Shown here piece after piece: positions 26,843 to 35,919 of a stretch of 64,000 bases of DNA. The position numbers and the translations under genes were made by a program. The stretch comes from Flavobacterium psychrophilum (GTDB lineage Bacteria > Bacteroidota > Bacteroidia > Flavobacteriales > Flavobacteriaceae), in assembly GCA_945890865.1 (NCBI GenBank), contig CAMDDB010000002.1, forward strand, positions 124,001-188,000. The letters run 5' to 3'. The stretch's first letter is position 1. Every line of letters starts with the position of its first letter. Below the pieces are notes generated by a model that saw only the letters and a list, made by a program, of their open reading frames with translations, was not told where the DNA came from and searched no databases.

Positions 26843-27814
26843 ATGGATTTTATCATGTTCACTTTTGTTTTCGTTGGTTTAGTTATTCTTTTTTCTTCCT
26901 TCTTTACGGTAAAACAACAAACGGCTGTTGTAATTGAGCGTTTTGGAAAATTTACCAGCATTAGAAGTTCTGGTTTACAATTAAAAATTCCTATAATTGA
27001 TCGAATTGCCGGAAGAGTAAATCTTAGAATTCAGCAATTAGACGTAATTATTGAAACGAAAACGAAAGACAATGTATTTATTAAAATGAAAGTTTCGGTT
27101 CAGTTTAACGTAATTCAAACTAAAGTTTACGAAGCGTTTTACAAATTAGAATATCCTCACGATCAAATTACTGCTTATGTTTTTGATGTAGTGCGCGCTG
27201 AAGTTCCTAAATTGATTTTAGATGACGTCTTTTTAAGAAAAGACGACATTGCTATTGCGGTAAAACGAGAATTGAACGAATCGATGACCACATACGGATA
27301 CGACATTATCAATACTTTGGTAACCGATATCGACCCAGATATTCAAGTAAAAAATGCGATGAACCGAATCAATGCTGCTGATCGTGAAAAAACGGCTGCC
27401 GAATTTGAATCAGAAGCTCAACGAATCAGAATTGTTGCGAAAGCGAAAGCAGAAGCAGAAAGTAAAAAACTCCAAGGACAAGGTATTGCAGACCAACGAA
27501 GAGAAATTGCACGTGGACTTGTAGAGAGTGTTGAAGTGCTAAACAATGTTGGTATTAATTCTCAAGAAGCGTCTGCGTTGATTGTAGTTACCCAACATTA
27601 TGATACGCTACAAGCGATTGGGGCTGACACCAATTCAAACTTAATATTGTTGCCTAATTCTCCGCAAGCAGGAAGTGATATGCTTAATAATATGGTGGCT
27701 AGTTTTACAGCAAGTAATCAAATAGGCGAAACCATGAAAAACCAACCTAAGCGCATAAAGAAAAAAGACAATCATACCGCAACCGATTATAATCCATCGG
27801 ATACTAGCGAATAA
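26843..27814 (+). CDS. SPFH/band 7 (stomatin-like) membrane protein
   Basis: The 323-residue protein has one N-terminal membrane helix (about 3-22) followed by an SPFH domain: VKQQTAVVIERFGKF, LKIPIIDRIAGRVNLRIQQLDV and the long region to about residue 180. An Ala/Glu/Lys-rich coiled coil (about 180-230, with AEFESEAQRIRIVAKAKAEA) follows. Such proteins form oligomeric membrane microdomain scaffolds; the partner is unknown. The C-terminal 35 residues are polar and likely disordered. It is monocistronic between two terminators. Confidence 0.9.
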   Translation: MDFIMFTFVFVGLVILFSSFFTVKQQTAVVIERFGKFTSIRSSGLQLKIPIIDRIAGRVNLRIQQLDVIIETKTKDNVFIKMKVSVQFNVIQTKVYEAFYKLEYPHDQITAYVFDVVRAEVPKLILDDVFLRKDDIAIAVKRELNESMTTYGYDIINTLVTDIDPDIQVKNAMNRINAADREKTAAEFESEAQRIRIVAKAKAEAESKKLQGQGIADQRREIARGLVESVEVLNNVGINSQEASALIVVTQHYDTLQAIGADTNSNLILLPNSPQAGSDMLNNMVASFTASNQIGETMKNQPKRIKKKDNHTATDYNPSDTSE

Positions 27815-27834
27815 TAATATTAAGACACAACATT

Positions 27835-27866
27835 AAAACCATCAATTATTATTGGTGGTTTTTTTA
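27835..27866. terminator. Bidirectional terminator between the SPFH gene and glnS
   Basis: AAACCATCAAT and ATTGGTGGTTT form an 11-bp stem with one G-T wobble around a TATT loop, with T runs on both sides. It serves the convergent SPFH and glnS genes; the last bases overlap the glnS stop. Confidence 0.8.
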
Positions 27867-29546
27867 TTGTTCTGCAATTTTTGCCCAAGTATCTCGAAGT
27901 CCAACGGTTTTATTAAAAACTAATTTTTCTGCGGTTGAATCTTGGTCGACACAAAAATACCCTAATCGTTGAAACTGAAAATGATCTAATTCTTTGGCGG
28001 TGACTAAGCTTGGTTCCACAAAACCAGTAATTACTTTTAACGAATGTGGGTTGATGAATTCTTTAAAATCAACCTCTTTATCTTTATCCGGACTTTCATG
28101 GGTAAACAAACGGTCGTATACACGAATTTCAGCCGCTTTAGCATGTGCTGTGGAAACCCAATGTATGGTGCCTTTTACTTTTCTTTGACTCGCTTCAGTG
28201 CCGCTGCCAGATTTTGAATCTACGTCGTAAGTAGCATGAATTTCAGTAATGTTTCCGTTTGCGTCTTTTACGACCGATTCGCCTTTGATGATATAGGCAT
28301 TTTTTAAACGCACTTCTGTTCCTAAAGTTAGGCGGAAAAATTTTTTGTGCGCTTCTTCTTGAAAATCTTCTCTTTCGATATATAACTCTTTAGAAAAAGG
28401 AACTTTTCTATAAGTCATAACCTCTTCTTCCGGATTGTTTTCAGCTTCTAACCACTCTTCTTGGCCTTCTGGATAATTAGTAATAACCAGTTTTACAGGA
28501 TCTAAAACCGCCATTACGCGGGGTGTTATTTTATTTAAATCCTCGCGTACACAAAATTCTAAAAGCGACACATCAATTAAATTATCCCGCTTTGCAATTC
28601 CGATAGTATTGGCAAAATTTCGAATAGAGATTGGGGTATAACCACGTCTTCTCATCCCTGAAATTGTACTCATACGAGGGTCGTCCCATCCGGTTACATG
28701 GTTTTCTTCTACTAATTGTAATAATTTTCGTTTGGAAACTACTGTATGTGATAAATTTCTACGGGCAAACTCCCTTTGTTTGGGACGTACTTTTGTAGGA
28801 TCATAAATTTGATTCAAGAACCAGTCATATAATTCTCGATGAGGTAAAAACTCAAGGGTACAAAAAGAATGTGAAATTTGCTCTAAATAATCGCTTTCGC
28901 CATGCGCCCAATCATACATTGGATAAATACACCAATCGTTTCCAGTTCTATGGTGATGCGCGTGCATGATTCTATATATGATAGGGTCGCGCATCAACAT
29001 GTTGTTTGCGCCCATGGATATTTTAGCCCGTAAAACGTGTGTTCCTTTTTCAAATTCCCCGTTTTTCATGCGTGTAAATAAATCCAAATTTTCTTCAATA
29101 GAACGGTTTCTATGAGGCGAATTCGTACCGGGTTGCGTAGGGGTTCCTTTTTGTTGCGCCATTTCTTCCGATGTCTGGCTGTCTACATAAGCTTTGTCTT
29201 TTTGGATCAATTCCACTGCCCAATCAAACAATTGTTGAAAATAATCAGAGGCATAACATTCTTGATCCCATTGAAAGCCCAACCACTCTACATCACGTTT
29301 GATGGCGTCTACATATTCTTGCTCTTCTTTGGAAGGATTGGTATCGTCAAAACGAAGGTTTACGGGCGCTTTATAATCTATTCCTAGCCCAAAATTTAAA
29401 CAAATAGCACTTGCATGACCAATATGCAAGTACCCGTTTGGCTCAGGAGGAAAGCGAAAACGTAACTTATCTGAGGCTAACCCGTTTTTTAAATCTTCTT
29501 CGATGATTTGCTCTATAAAATTCAATGATTTATCTTCTGTTGACAT
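27864..29546 (-). CDS. glnS: Glutaminyl-tRNA synthetase
   Basis: GlnS charges tRNA-Gln directly, so this organism need not depend on the Glu-tRNA-Gln amidotransferase. The 560-residue enzyme has PEPNGYLHIGHA with HIGH at 41-44, the ligand region DDTNPSKEEQEYVD, and the KMSKS counterpart VVSKRKL followed by GWDDPRMSTI. The C-terminal anticodon-binding beta-barrels occupy about 340-555. It is transcribed divergently from folB from a two-part promoter. Confidence 0.97.
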   Translation of the reverse strand: MSTEDKSLNFIEQIIEEDLKNGLASDKLRFRFPPEPNGYLHIGHASAICLNFGLGIDYKAPVNLRFDDTNPSKEEQEYVDAIKRDVEWLGFQWDQECYASDYFQQLFDWAVELIQKDKAYVDSQTSEEMAQQKGTPTQPGTNSPHRNRSIEENLDLFTRMKNGEFEKGTHVLRAKISMGANNMLMRDPIIYRIMHAHHHRTGNDWCIYPMYDWAHGESDYLEQISHSFCTLEFLPHRELYDWFLNQIYDPTKVRPKQREFARRNLSHTVVSKRKLLQLVEENHVTGWDDPRMSTISGMRRRGYTPISIRNFANTIGIAKRDNLIDVSLLEFCVREDLNKITPRVMAVLDPVKLVITNYPEGQEEWLEAENNPEEEVMTYRKVPFSKELYIEREDFQEEAHKKFFRLTLGTEVRLKNAYIIKGESVVKDANGNITEIHATYDVDSKSGSGTEASQRKVKGTIHWVSTAHAKAAEIRVYDRLFTHESPDKDKEVDFKEFINPHSLKVITGFVEPSLVTAKELDHFQFQRLGYFCVDQDSTAEKLVFNKTVGLRDTWAKIAEQ

Positions 29547-29565
29547 TGTTTTTCTTTCTTTTATG

Positions 29566-29593
29566 CAAAGATAGAAAATGTTTCAAGTTTCAA
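29566..29593 (-). promoter_or_regulatory. glnS promoter (-33/-7 type)
   Basis: On the minus strand, TTG, 17 bases and TATCTTTG match the Bacteroidota consensus at the short end of the spacing range. The -7 element ends about 20 bases before the glnS ATG. The repeated word TTTCAAG lies within this region, so the TTG could be one of several. Confidence 0.6.
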
Positions 29594-29616
29594 GTTTAAA
29601 AGTTTAAGGTTTTATG

Positions 29617-29624
29617 TAACTTTG
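29617..29624 (+). promoter_or_regulatory. -7 promoter element before folB
   Basis: TAACTTTG fits TAnnTTTG and lies about 55 bases before the folB ATG. No TTG lies at 17-23 bases upstream. An inverted repeat of TTTCAAGTTT (29581-29590) and AAACTTGAAA flanks it. Confidence 0.4.
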
Positions 29625-29678
29625 AATAAAGAAAACCACTTGAATCGAAAACTTCCTCAAACTTGAAACTAAATTTTT

Positions 29679-30038
29679 ATGGGAACTATTAAATTACAAA
29701 ACATTAGAACCTTTTCTTATCATGGCTGTTTGGTTGAAGAAGAAAAAATAGGATCAGATTACCGCGTGGATTTAGAAGTAAAAACAGATTTGCGAAAATC
29801 GTCAGAAACAGATGAATTATCCGATACGGTTGATTATGTTGTACTCAATACAATTGTCGTTGAAGAAATGGCGTTGCGTTCTAAGTTATTAGAACATGTT
29901 GGTCAGCGTATTATTACCCGATGTTTTAATGAACTCCCTTCAATCTCTCGAATAAAATTAGGGGTTTCAAAACTAAATCCTCCCATTGGTGGAGATGTAG
30001 AAGCGGTTACTATAGAAATGGAGGCGTTTAGAAGTTAA
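29679..30038 (+). CDS. folB: Dihydroneopterin aldolase
   Basis: FolB converts 7,8-dihydroneopterin to 6-hydroxymethyl-dihydropterin and glycolaldehyde in folate synthesis. The 119-residue protein has the family features FSYHGCLVEEEKIGSDYRVD (about 12-31, with the conserved GxxxEE segment), the DTVDYVVLN block and LLEHVGQRI with the active glutamate. A C-terminal lysine (LGVSKLNPPIGG) completes the active site. It is divergent from glnS; tRNA-Cys follows. Confidence 0.93.
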   Translation: MGTIKLQNIRTFSYHGCLVEEEKIGSDYRVDLEVKTDLRKSSETDELSDTVDYVVLNTIVVEEMALRSKLLEHVGQRIITRCFNELPSISRIKLGVSKLNPPIGGDVEAVTIEMEAFRS

Positions 30039-30099
30039 TTTCTTTTATAAAATAACACCCTATTTTGTTTAAAAATTTTTAAACATTAATCTTTTTATA

Positions 30100-30107
30100 T
30101 ACATTTG
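30100..30107 (+). promoter_or_regulatory. -7 promoter element before tRNA-Cys
   Basis: TACATTTG fits TAnnTTTG and lies 17 bases before the mature 5' end of the tRNA, leaving a short leader for RNase P to remove. No TTG sits at the expected distance. Confidence 0.5.
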
Positions 30108-30124
30108 CAGTCCGTTCAAATAAT

Positions 30125-30195
30125 GGCGTCGTGGCCGAGCGGCTAGGCAGCGGTCTGCAAAACCGTCTACTCCGGTTCGAATCCGGACGATGCCT
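30125..30195 (+). tRNA. tRNA-Cys (GCA anticodon)
   Basis: A 71-base cloverleaf is visible: the acceptor stem pairs GGCGTCG with CGATGCC (one G-U), the anticodon arm is CGGTCTGCAAAACCG with anticodon GCA, and the T arm CCGGTTCGAATCCGG is perfect. The discriminator is T. CCA is not encoded, so it must be added. The gene has its own -7 element and a terminator immediately after. Confidence 0.97.
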
Positions 30196-30196
30196 C

Positions 30197-30230
30197 AAAA
30201 CCTTCTAAGAAATTAGGAGGTTTTTTTATT
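30197..30230 (+). terminator. Terminator after tRNA-Cys
   Basis: AAAACCTTCT pairs with AGGAGGTTTT (one wobble) around an 8-base loop and is followed by T residues. It starts directly after the tRNA and ends just before the convergent LysE-family stop, so it may act in both directions. Confidence 0.75.
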
Positions 30231-30235
30231 TTAAA

Positions 30236-30913
30236 CTATCGGGTTTCCTCTATTTTGAGTACCACTTTTTCTTTAAAACCCGGAAAAACGCCATGCAATA
30301 AAAAGAACACACCAAAAATGATTAAAATAAAACAAATCACTCTTTTAATTTTGAAGATATTAACAGGGGTAAGGCGGTGTTTTAATTGTTTTGCTAAGAT
30401 TATTTTTACCACATCTATTGCTAAATAAAAAAGCAAAGTAGCAACAAAGAAGGTAAAAACCCTTGAAGGAACCATTTGTAGTCGAGGTCCTTGTGTGATA
30501 ATAACCATCATCCAAAAACCTAATATACCTACATTAATTACATTCAAGAAAAATCCCTTAAAAAATAATCCTAGATAATTATTATTAGGAATGTCATCAA
30601 TATCTTTTTCCTCATCAATAACAAATTTTTTCTTTAATTGAATATAAGATATCAACCCGTATGCCGACATAATTGCCCCACCTATAATGTATAAATTTGG
30701 ATTGTCTTTAAACTGAGCTAAGATTTGATTGGAAGCGAAATAAGCAATCAAAATAAAAATAATATCACTACAAATAATACCGCAATCTAGAGTAAGCGCC
30801 GCTTTAAAACCTTTGGTAATACTCGTTTCTAATAGGATGAAAAAACCCGGGCCAATAGAAATGGCAAGTAAAAAACCCCATGGGATAGCCGCTAAAATGT
30901 CTTGTATTATCAA
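30236..30913 (-). CDS. LysE/RhtB-family amino acid exporter
   Basis: The 225-residue protein has about six membrane helices and the family N-terminus IPWGFLLAISIGPGFFILLETSI, in which GPG is the hallmark of the LysE/RhtB exporters. A charged cytoplasmic loop (about 90-105, KKKFVIDEEKDIDD) separates the helical halves. These proteins export amino acids or homoserine derivatives; the substrate is not readable. The only sensible start is TTG at 30913: no in-frame ATG lies within the first 80 codons, and an in-frame stop lies just upstream. Confidence 0.85.
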   Translation of the reverse strand: MIIQDILAAIPWGFLLAISIGPGFFILLETSITKGFKAALTLDCGIICSDIIFILIAYFASNQILAQFKDNPNLYIIGGAIMSAYGLISYIQLKKKFVIDEEKDIDDIPNNNYLGLFFKGFFLNVINVGILGFWMMVIITQGPRLQMVPSRVFTFFVATLLFYLAIDVVKIILAKQLKHRLTPVNIFKIKRVICFILIIFGVFFLLHGVFPGFKEKVVLKIEETR

Positions 30914-30996
30914 GTGTTTGGTATTCAGTAGTTAGTATGCAATTTGTTTAAAAAAAGAAATTATAAAAATTTAAGAACGAAAATAGAACAACACGG

Positions 30997-31668
30997 CTAG
31001 TCCTTTGCTTGTTTAATAGTGCCGCCAGCAACACTTTTTTCTATGATTTGTTTGGGTTTTCCATAAATAGTAATTTCGCCTCCCGCTCTTGTTTTTGCAT
31101 CCACTAAATCTGATGCATTTACATCGGCTATACCTCCAGCGTTTACAGTTACATACGTTTGTTGTGTTTTACAATCTTGACCGTCATATTTTCCACCGGA
31201 ATTAGATAAAATATCTTGGTTTTTTACGGCACCTATAATTGTAACGATACTACCTTGTGAAACACGAATTTTTAAACGTTCGGCCTGTAAATTAGAGAGT
31301 TTAATATCTGATCCTTCTTTACAAATAATATCAAAATTTAGTGTAGAAATACTATCTTTTGAAGTAATTCTACTCCCTTCATTTGCCTCTACTGCTTGTA
31401 AATTTTGATAATAAACCGAAGCGGATACCGAATAACCTGTCAACATTTTTATAAATGGCATTCTAATTTTTAATTCGCCATTATTATTAACTATTTCAAC
31501 TTCATTTGAATTTACTCCAGTTAACACCACTTTGTTTTCAGAACCCGCTATTAGGTTGACGTCTATCTTATCAAACGCTGTGACTTTAGTAAAATCACCA
31601 ACTTTTTTTTCTATTTGCGCATACGTTATAGAACTGAATAACAAAATACTATATACTATTCTCTTCAT
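30997..31668 (-). CDS. Head-GIN domain (DUF2807) secreted protein
   Basis: The 223-residue protein has a signal peptide (1-17, SSITYAQ), then a right-handed beta-solenoid-like DUF2807 domain: FTKVTAFDKIDVNLIAGSENKVVL near the start, followed by short repeating beta turns with many SG, NAGG and AGGE motifs. It is probably a surface or periplasmic adhesin-like protein of unknown role. A second, diverged DUF2807 protein is encoded at 43670-44419. It is 19 bases downstream of rnr and could be in its transcript. Confidence 0.82.
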   Translation of the reverse strand: MKRIVYSILLFSSITYAQIEKKVGDFTKVTAFDKIDVNLIAGSENKVVLTGVNSNEVEIVNNNGELKIRMPFIKMLTGYSVSASVYYQNLQAVEANEGSRITSKDSISTLNFDIICKEGSDIKLSNLQAERLKIRVSQGSIVTIIGAVKNQDILSNSGGKYDGQDCKTQQTYVTVNAGGIADVNASDLVDAKTRAGGEITIYGKPKQIIEKSVAGGTIKQAKD

Positions 31669-31686
31669 TTTTTTTTTATTTTAAAA

Positions 31687-33864
31687 TTACTCTCTTTTTC
31701 TTAAATAATGAAAATCCAATTGTTTCTTGACTAAATCGGCGTTTTTTACTTTAACGTAAACTTCATCTCCTAATTGTAAAATATTTTTAGAAACTTCACC
31801 TACTAAAGCATATTGTTTGTCATCAAAGGTATAATAATCATCTCTAATTTCTCTAATTCTACACATGCCTTCGCATTTATTTTCTATAATTTCTACATAA
31901 ATTCCCCATTCGGTAACTCCAGAAATAACCCCTAAAAACTCTTGATCTTGGTGATCTTGCATGTATTTTACTTGCATGTATTTCACAGAATCGCGTTCGG
32001 CTTGAGCGGCTAATGCTTCCATTTGTGAAGAATGTTCGCATTTTACTTCATAATCCTCTTCATTCACGCTTTTTCCTCCCTCTAAATAATGGTGTAATAA
32101 ACGATGAGCCATAACATCGGGATAGCGGCGAATAGGTGATGTAAAATGGCTATAATAATCAAAAGCTAATCCATAGTGACCAATATTTTCAGTAGAATAA
32201 ACGGCTTTACTCATGCTTCTTATTGTTAATGTATCTATTAAATTTTGCTCTTTTTTTCCTTGAACTTCAGATAGTAAATTATTTAAAGAACTTGATATAT
32301 CTTGTTTAGATCTAAAATTAATAGAATATCCAAATTTAGAAATTACAGTTTGAAGATTTATTAATTTATCTTCATTCGGTTCGTCGTGAATTCTATAAAT
32401 AAACGTTTTCTTTTGTTTTCCTATAAATTCTGCTACTTTTCTATTAGCTAACAACATAAATTCTTCAATCAAGTGGTTAGCGTCTTTACTTTGCTTAAAA
32501 TATACACCTACAGGTTCTGCTTCATTATTTAAATGAAATTTTACCTCAACTTTATCAAAAGATATTGCTCCGGCGGCCATTCTTTTTTTACGAAGTATTT
32601 TCGCTAATTCATCTAATTTTAAAGTAGCTTCTACTATCGTTTTTGGAACTATATATTCGCTTCCTGTTATAGAAATTTCAGTAGGAATTATATCGCTTTT
32701 TGTCTCTATAATATTTTGTGCTTCTTCATATGCAAATCGTTGATCGGAATAAATAACCGTTCTTCCAAACCATGTATCTACAACTTCTGCTTTATTATTT
32801 AATTGAAAAATAGCTGAAAATGTATATTTCTCTTCCTGTGGTCTTAAAGAACACGCATAATTAGATAATACTTCGGGTAACATTGGAACAACTCTATCTA
32901 CTAAATATACAGATGTTGCTCTATTATATGCTTCTTCATCTAAAAGAGTCCCTTCTTGTAAATAATGCGAAACATCTGCTATATGAACGCCTATTTCATA
33001 ATTGCCATTATCCAATACTTTAAAAGATAATGCATCATCAAAATCTTTAGCGTCTTTTGGATCTATGGTAAATGTTAAAACATTACGTAAATCTCTCCTT
33101 TTTTTTATTTCTTCTTCTGTTATTGAAGTATCTATTTTATTTGCTTCAGCTTCTACTTCTATTGGAAAATCAGAAGGTAAACCATATTCAGCTAAAATAG
33201 CATGAATTTCTGTATTGTGTTCGCCTGGTTTTCCTAATATTTTAATTACGGAACCAAAAGGAGAATCTGCTTTTTTTGGCCAATCTTCTAGATGTACTAA
33301 TACAACATCTCCATGTTCAGCATCATTTATTTTATTTTTCGGAATAAAAATATCTGTATACATTTTTGCATTAGCAGTAGTAACAAAAGCAAAGTTTTTT
33401 TGAATATCAATTACCCCAACAAATTCTGTTTTCTTTCGTTCTAAAATTTCTAATACTTCTGCTTCAGGTTTACGAGAACTTCTTCTATTATAAATATAAG
33501 CTTTCACTTTATCACCATCTAAAGCATGGTTTAAATTTATAAACGGAATAAATACATCGTCTTCTAATTCCTCACAAACAAAGTAGCCGTTTTTTCGAGA
33601 CGTCATATCAATAATTCCTTCATAATATTCTGCTTTAGAAATTATTTGGTATTTTCCAATCTCTGTTTCATGTATTTTATCTTGCTTTTTTAGTATTTTT
33701 AAATCCCTTATTATTTCATTCCTGCTCTTGGTATCAGAAAGTTCTAAAATAGCTGCAATTTGTTTGTAGTTAAAAGATTTTGTAGGTTCTTTGGAAAGTA
33801 TTTTATAAAGTTGTGCGGTAAAATCTTTTGTTTTATTTCCTATTTTTTTGGGTTTCTTACTCAT
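31687..33864 (-). CDS. rnr: Ribonuclease R
   Basis: RNase R is a processive 3'-5' exoribonuclease that degrades structured RNA. The 725-residue protein has N-terminal winged-helix and cold-shock domains (about 1-235). The RNB catalytic domain contains TIDPKDAKDFDDALSF (about 271-286), whose aspartates bind magnesium. A C-terminal S1 domain (about 640-720, with FLGVISGVTEWGIYVEI) completes the layout. All four catalytic aspartates appear present. Base composition is noticeably AT-rich. It is divergent from rpiB across the 700-base AT-rich spacer. Confidence 0.95.
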   Translation of the reverse strand: MSKKPKKIGNKTKDFTAQLYKILSKEPTKSFNYKQIAAILELSDTKSRNEIIRDLKILKKQDKIHETEIGKYQIISKAEYYEGIIDMTSRKNGYFVCEELEDDVFIPFINLNHALDGDKVKAYIYNRRSSRKPEAEVLEILERKKTEFVGVIDIQKNFAFVTTANAKMYTDIFIPKNKINDAEHGDVVLVHLEDWPKKADSPFGSVIKILGKPGEHNTEIHAILAEYGLPSDFPIEVEAEANKIDTSITEEEIKKRRDLRNVLTFTIDPKDAKDFDDALSFKVLDNGNYEIGVHIADVSHYLQEGTLLDEEAYNRATSVYLVDRVVPMLPEVLSNYACSLRPQEEKYTFSAIFQLNNKAEVVDTWFGRTVIYSDQRFAYEEAQNIIETKSDIIPTEISITGSEYIVPKTIVEATLKLDELAKILRKKRMAAGAISFDKVEVKFHLNNEAEPVGVYFKQSKDANHLIEEFMLLANRKVAEFIGKQKKTFIYRIHDEPNEDKLINLQTVISKFGYSINFRSKQDISSSLNNLLSEVQGKKEQNLIDTLTIRSMSKAVYSTENIGHYGLAFDYYSHFTSPIRRYPDVMAHRLLHHYLEGGKSVNEEDYEVKCEHSSQMEALAAQAERDSVKYMQVKYMQDHQDQEFLGVISGVTEWGIYVEIIENKCEGMCRIREIRDDYYTFDDKQYALVGEVSKNILQLGDEVYVKVKNADLVKKQLDFHYLRKRE

Positions 33865-34564
33865 TTTTCTTTTCTAATAATTGTTGAAAGTTACGAAGAA
33901 GATATTATAAAAAAGAAAGTGTAAATCAAATTAACCAAAAAATAACAAATTTTATTTTTATAGTTTTCAACATTTATTAATTCAATAATAATTTAATGTT
34001 AATTTATTTTAAAGAAATGATGATTATGATTGTTTGTTAATAATTATAATAAGTTTTTTTTATACACTCTTTTTTAAAGTTATTACTATTTATACAATTT
34101 AATTAACAAAAATTATTTTTAGTAACTCATTTATTATTAAGAAGTAATAAATAATAAAAATAAAATATTAACAACTTATTTTTTAAAATATTTATAGGTT
34201 TTGTAAATAAGAATTATTTAGTAATATGTTAATAAATACAATTTTTTTATTGATAAAATTTCTATAAAAAGACATAACATATTTTGTTTTCTTTCTTTTT
34301 TTTTTGGATTACAAAATATTTTAATACAACCTAAAAAAAGTTCTTATTTTCTATCCAAAGTTGTTAACAGTTGGTGTTAAATTAATGTTAACTGATTATC
34401 AAGGAATTACAAAATTTAATTAACAATCCTTATTATTTACTTAATTTTGTTTTATAATTCTTTAAAAACAAAGGCTTTGCTTATAAAAAAGTAAAATTAT
34501 TTCTACTTGCGTAAGAACTACTAGGAACTTTAGTAATTTTGTAAAAATTAACTACACAAACACT
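33865..34564. other. 700-base extremely AT-rich spacer between divergent rnr and rpiB
   Basis: No ORF, tRNA or structured RNA is recognisable. GC is about 10 percent in sampled lines (34141-34260). It holds near-matches to the DnaA box TTATnCACA: TTATACACT (34060-34068) and TGTTAATAA twice (34035-34043 and 34227-34235), each one base off on one strand. TTGTTAACA (34361-34369) is a weaker match. A perfect box is absent. The right end carries a TAnnTTTG element for rpiB. It may be an origin, an AT-rich regulatory region or simple spacer. Confidence 0.5.
34534..34541 (+). promoter_or_regulatory. -7 promoter element before rpiB
   Basis: TAATTTTG fits TAnnTTTG and ends 23 bases before the rpiB ATG. 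A TTG at 34507-34509 lies 24 bases upstream, one base outside the usual spacing range. Confidence 0.5.
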
Positions 34565-34996
34565 ATGAAAATATCTATCGGTAACGACCATGCGGGTCCA
34601 GATTATAAAAAAGCAATCGTTTTGTATTTAGAAGAAAAAGGACACACTGTTTTCAACCACGGCACCGATTCTTTTGATAGTGTTGATTATCCAGATTTTG
34701 GTCATCCTGTGGCCTATGATGTAGAAAGTAAAAAAGCAGATTTTGGTATTGTTATTTGTGGTTCTGGAAATGGTATTGCCATGACGGTAAACAAACACCA
34801 AGATATTAGAGCCGCTTTATGTTGGACAAAAGAAATTGCATCATTAGCGCGCCAACATAACGATGCTAATATAATTAGTATACCTGCAAGATATACCTCT
34901 ATTCAACAAGCTATAGAAATGGTAGATACTTTTTTAACTACCTCTTTTGAGGGAGGAAGACACGCTAATCGCGTTCATAAAATAGCGTGTAAATAA
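34565..34996 (+). CDS. rpiB: Ribose-5-phosphate isomerase B
   Basis: RpiB interconverts ribose 5-phosphate and ribulose 5-phosphate in the pentose phosphate pathway. The 143-residue protein has the family start GNDHAGPDYK (about 6-15), the HGTDSFDSVDYPDFG loop (about 37-51) and the active-site stretch VICGSGNGIAMTVNK (about 63-77) containing the catalytic-type cysteine. RpiB/LacAB length is typical. It heads the plus-strand side of the AT-rich spacer and is followed by a CDF transporter seven bases later. Confidence 0.95.
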   Translation: MKISIGNDHAGPDYKKAIVLYLEEKGHTVFNHGTDSFDSVDYPDFGHPVAYDVESKKADFGIVICGSGNGIAMTVNKHQDIRAALCWTKEIASLARQHNDANIISIPARYTSIQQAIEMVDTFLTTSFEGGRHANRVHKIACK

Positions 34997-35003
34997 AAAA
35001 AGT

Positions 35004-35912
35004 ATGATCCACGATCACGTTCATATAGAAAAACACGAAGTAAAAGCAAAAAATTTAGTTTATTCTATATTATTAAATTTACTTATTACTATTGCACAAG
35101 TTGTGGGTGGTATTATTTCGGGAAGCTTAGCCCTTATTTCTGATGCGCTCCATAACTTTTCGGATGTACTTTCTTTAATTTTTAGTTTAGTAGCTAATAA
35201 ATTATCCAAAAGAAAAGCCTCTATAGATCAAACTTTTGGTTTAAAAAGAGCAGAATTAATTGCGGCTTTTATAAACGCATCCACCTTAATTATTGTAGCA
35301 TTTATTTTAATTTACGGCGCTATTGAGCGTTTTATTCACCCACACGATATCAAATCCAATTTAGTAATTTGGTTAGCTGCTTTAGGTATTGCTGTAAATG
35401 GCTTGTCGGTTATTTTATTAAAAAAAGATGCCGATCATAATTTGAATATGAAATCGGCTTACTTACATTTACTTACCGATATGATGGCTTCAATAGCAGT
35501 TTTAGTAGGCGGCTTGTTGATGAAGTTTTATGGATGGTATTGGGTCGATAGCGTGATGACTATTTTAATTGCTGTTTACTTAATTATTGTAGGATTTGAT
35601 TTGATTAGTAAAGCCACAAAAATGCTAATGCTCTTCACCCCTGAACACATTGATATTAAAGAAATTGTTAGAGAAGTACATAAGGTTTCTGGCGCTGGCA
35701 AGCTACATCACATCCATGTATGGCACTTAAATGAAGAAGAAATCCATTTAGAAGCCCATTTAGATTGTCCGGAAGATTTTACTTTGACACAATTTGATGA
35801 GGTCTTGCATCGAATAGAATTAGTTTTATTCAAAAAGTTTGGCATCAATCACACCACCATTCAACCCGAATTTAAAAAAGAAGATCCTAAAGATTTTATT
35901 GTTCAGGATTAA
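35004..35912 (+). CDS. Cation diffusion facilitator (CDF) metal exporter
   Basis: The 302-residue protein has six predicted membrane helices (from about residue 17 to 205) and a soluble C-terminal metal-binding domain (about 215-300, with LHHIHVWHLNEEEIHLEAHLDC). Zinc-site ligands of the CDF family are visible in helix 2 (SDALHNFSDVLSL, about 46-58) and helix 5 (HLLTDMMAS). The N-terminus is His-rich (HDHVHIEKHE). This fits a Zn/Co/Cd proton antiporter of the CzcD type. It follows rpiB and converges with the DUF1294 gene. Confidence 0.93.
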   Translation: MIHDHVHIEKHEVKAKNLVYSILLNLLITIAQVVGGIISGSLALISDALHNFSDVLSLIFSLVANKLSKRKASIDQTFGLKRAELIAAFINASTLIIVAFILIYGAIERFIHPHDIKSNLVIWLAALGIAVNGLSVILLKKDADHNLNMKSAYLHLLTDMMASIAVLVGGLLMKFYGWYWVDSVMTILIAVYLIIVGFDLISKATKMLMLFTPEHIDIKEIVREVHKVSGAGKLHHIHVWHLNEEEIHLEAHLDCPEDFTLTQFDEVLHRIELVLFKKFGINHTTIQPEFKKEDPKDFIVQD

Positions 35913-35919
35913 GATAATT

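Noticed and set aside
33865-34564. A definite oriC call for the AT-rich spacer
   Set aside because: No perfect DnaA box, no dnaA or dnaN nearby, and no visible GC-skew contrast in a small sample. Kept only as a hypothesis.
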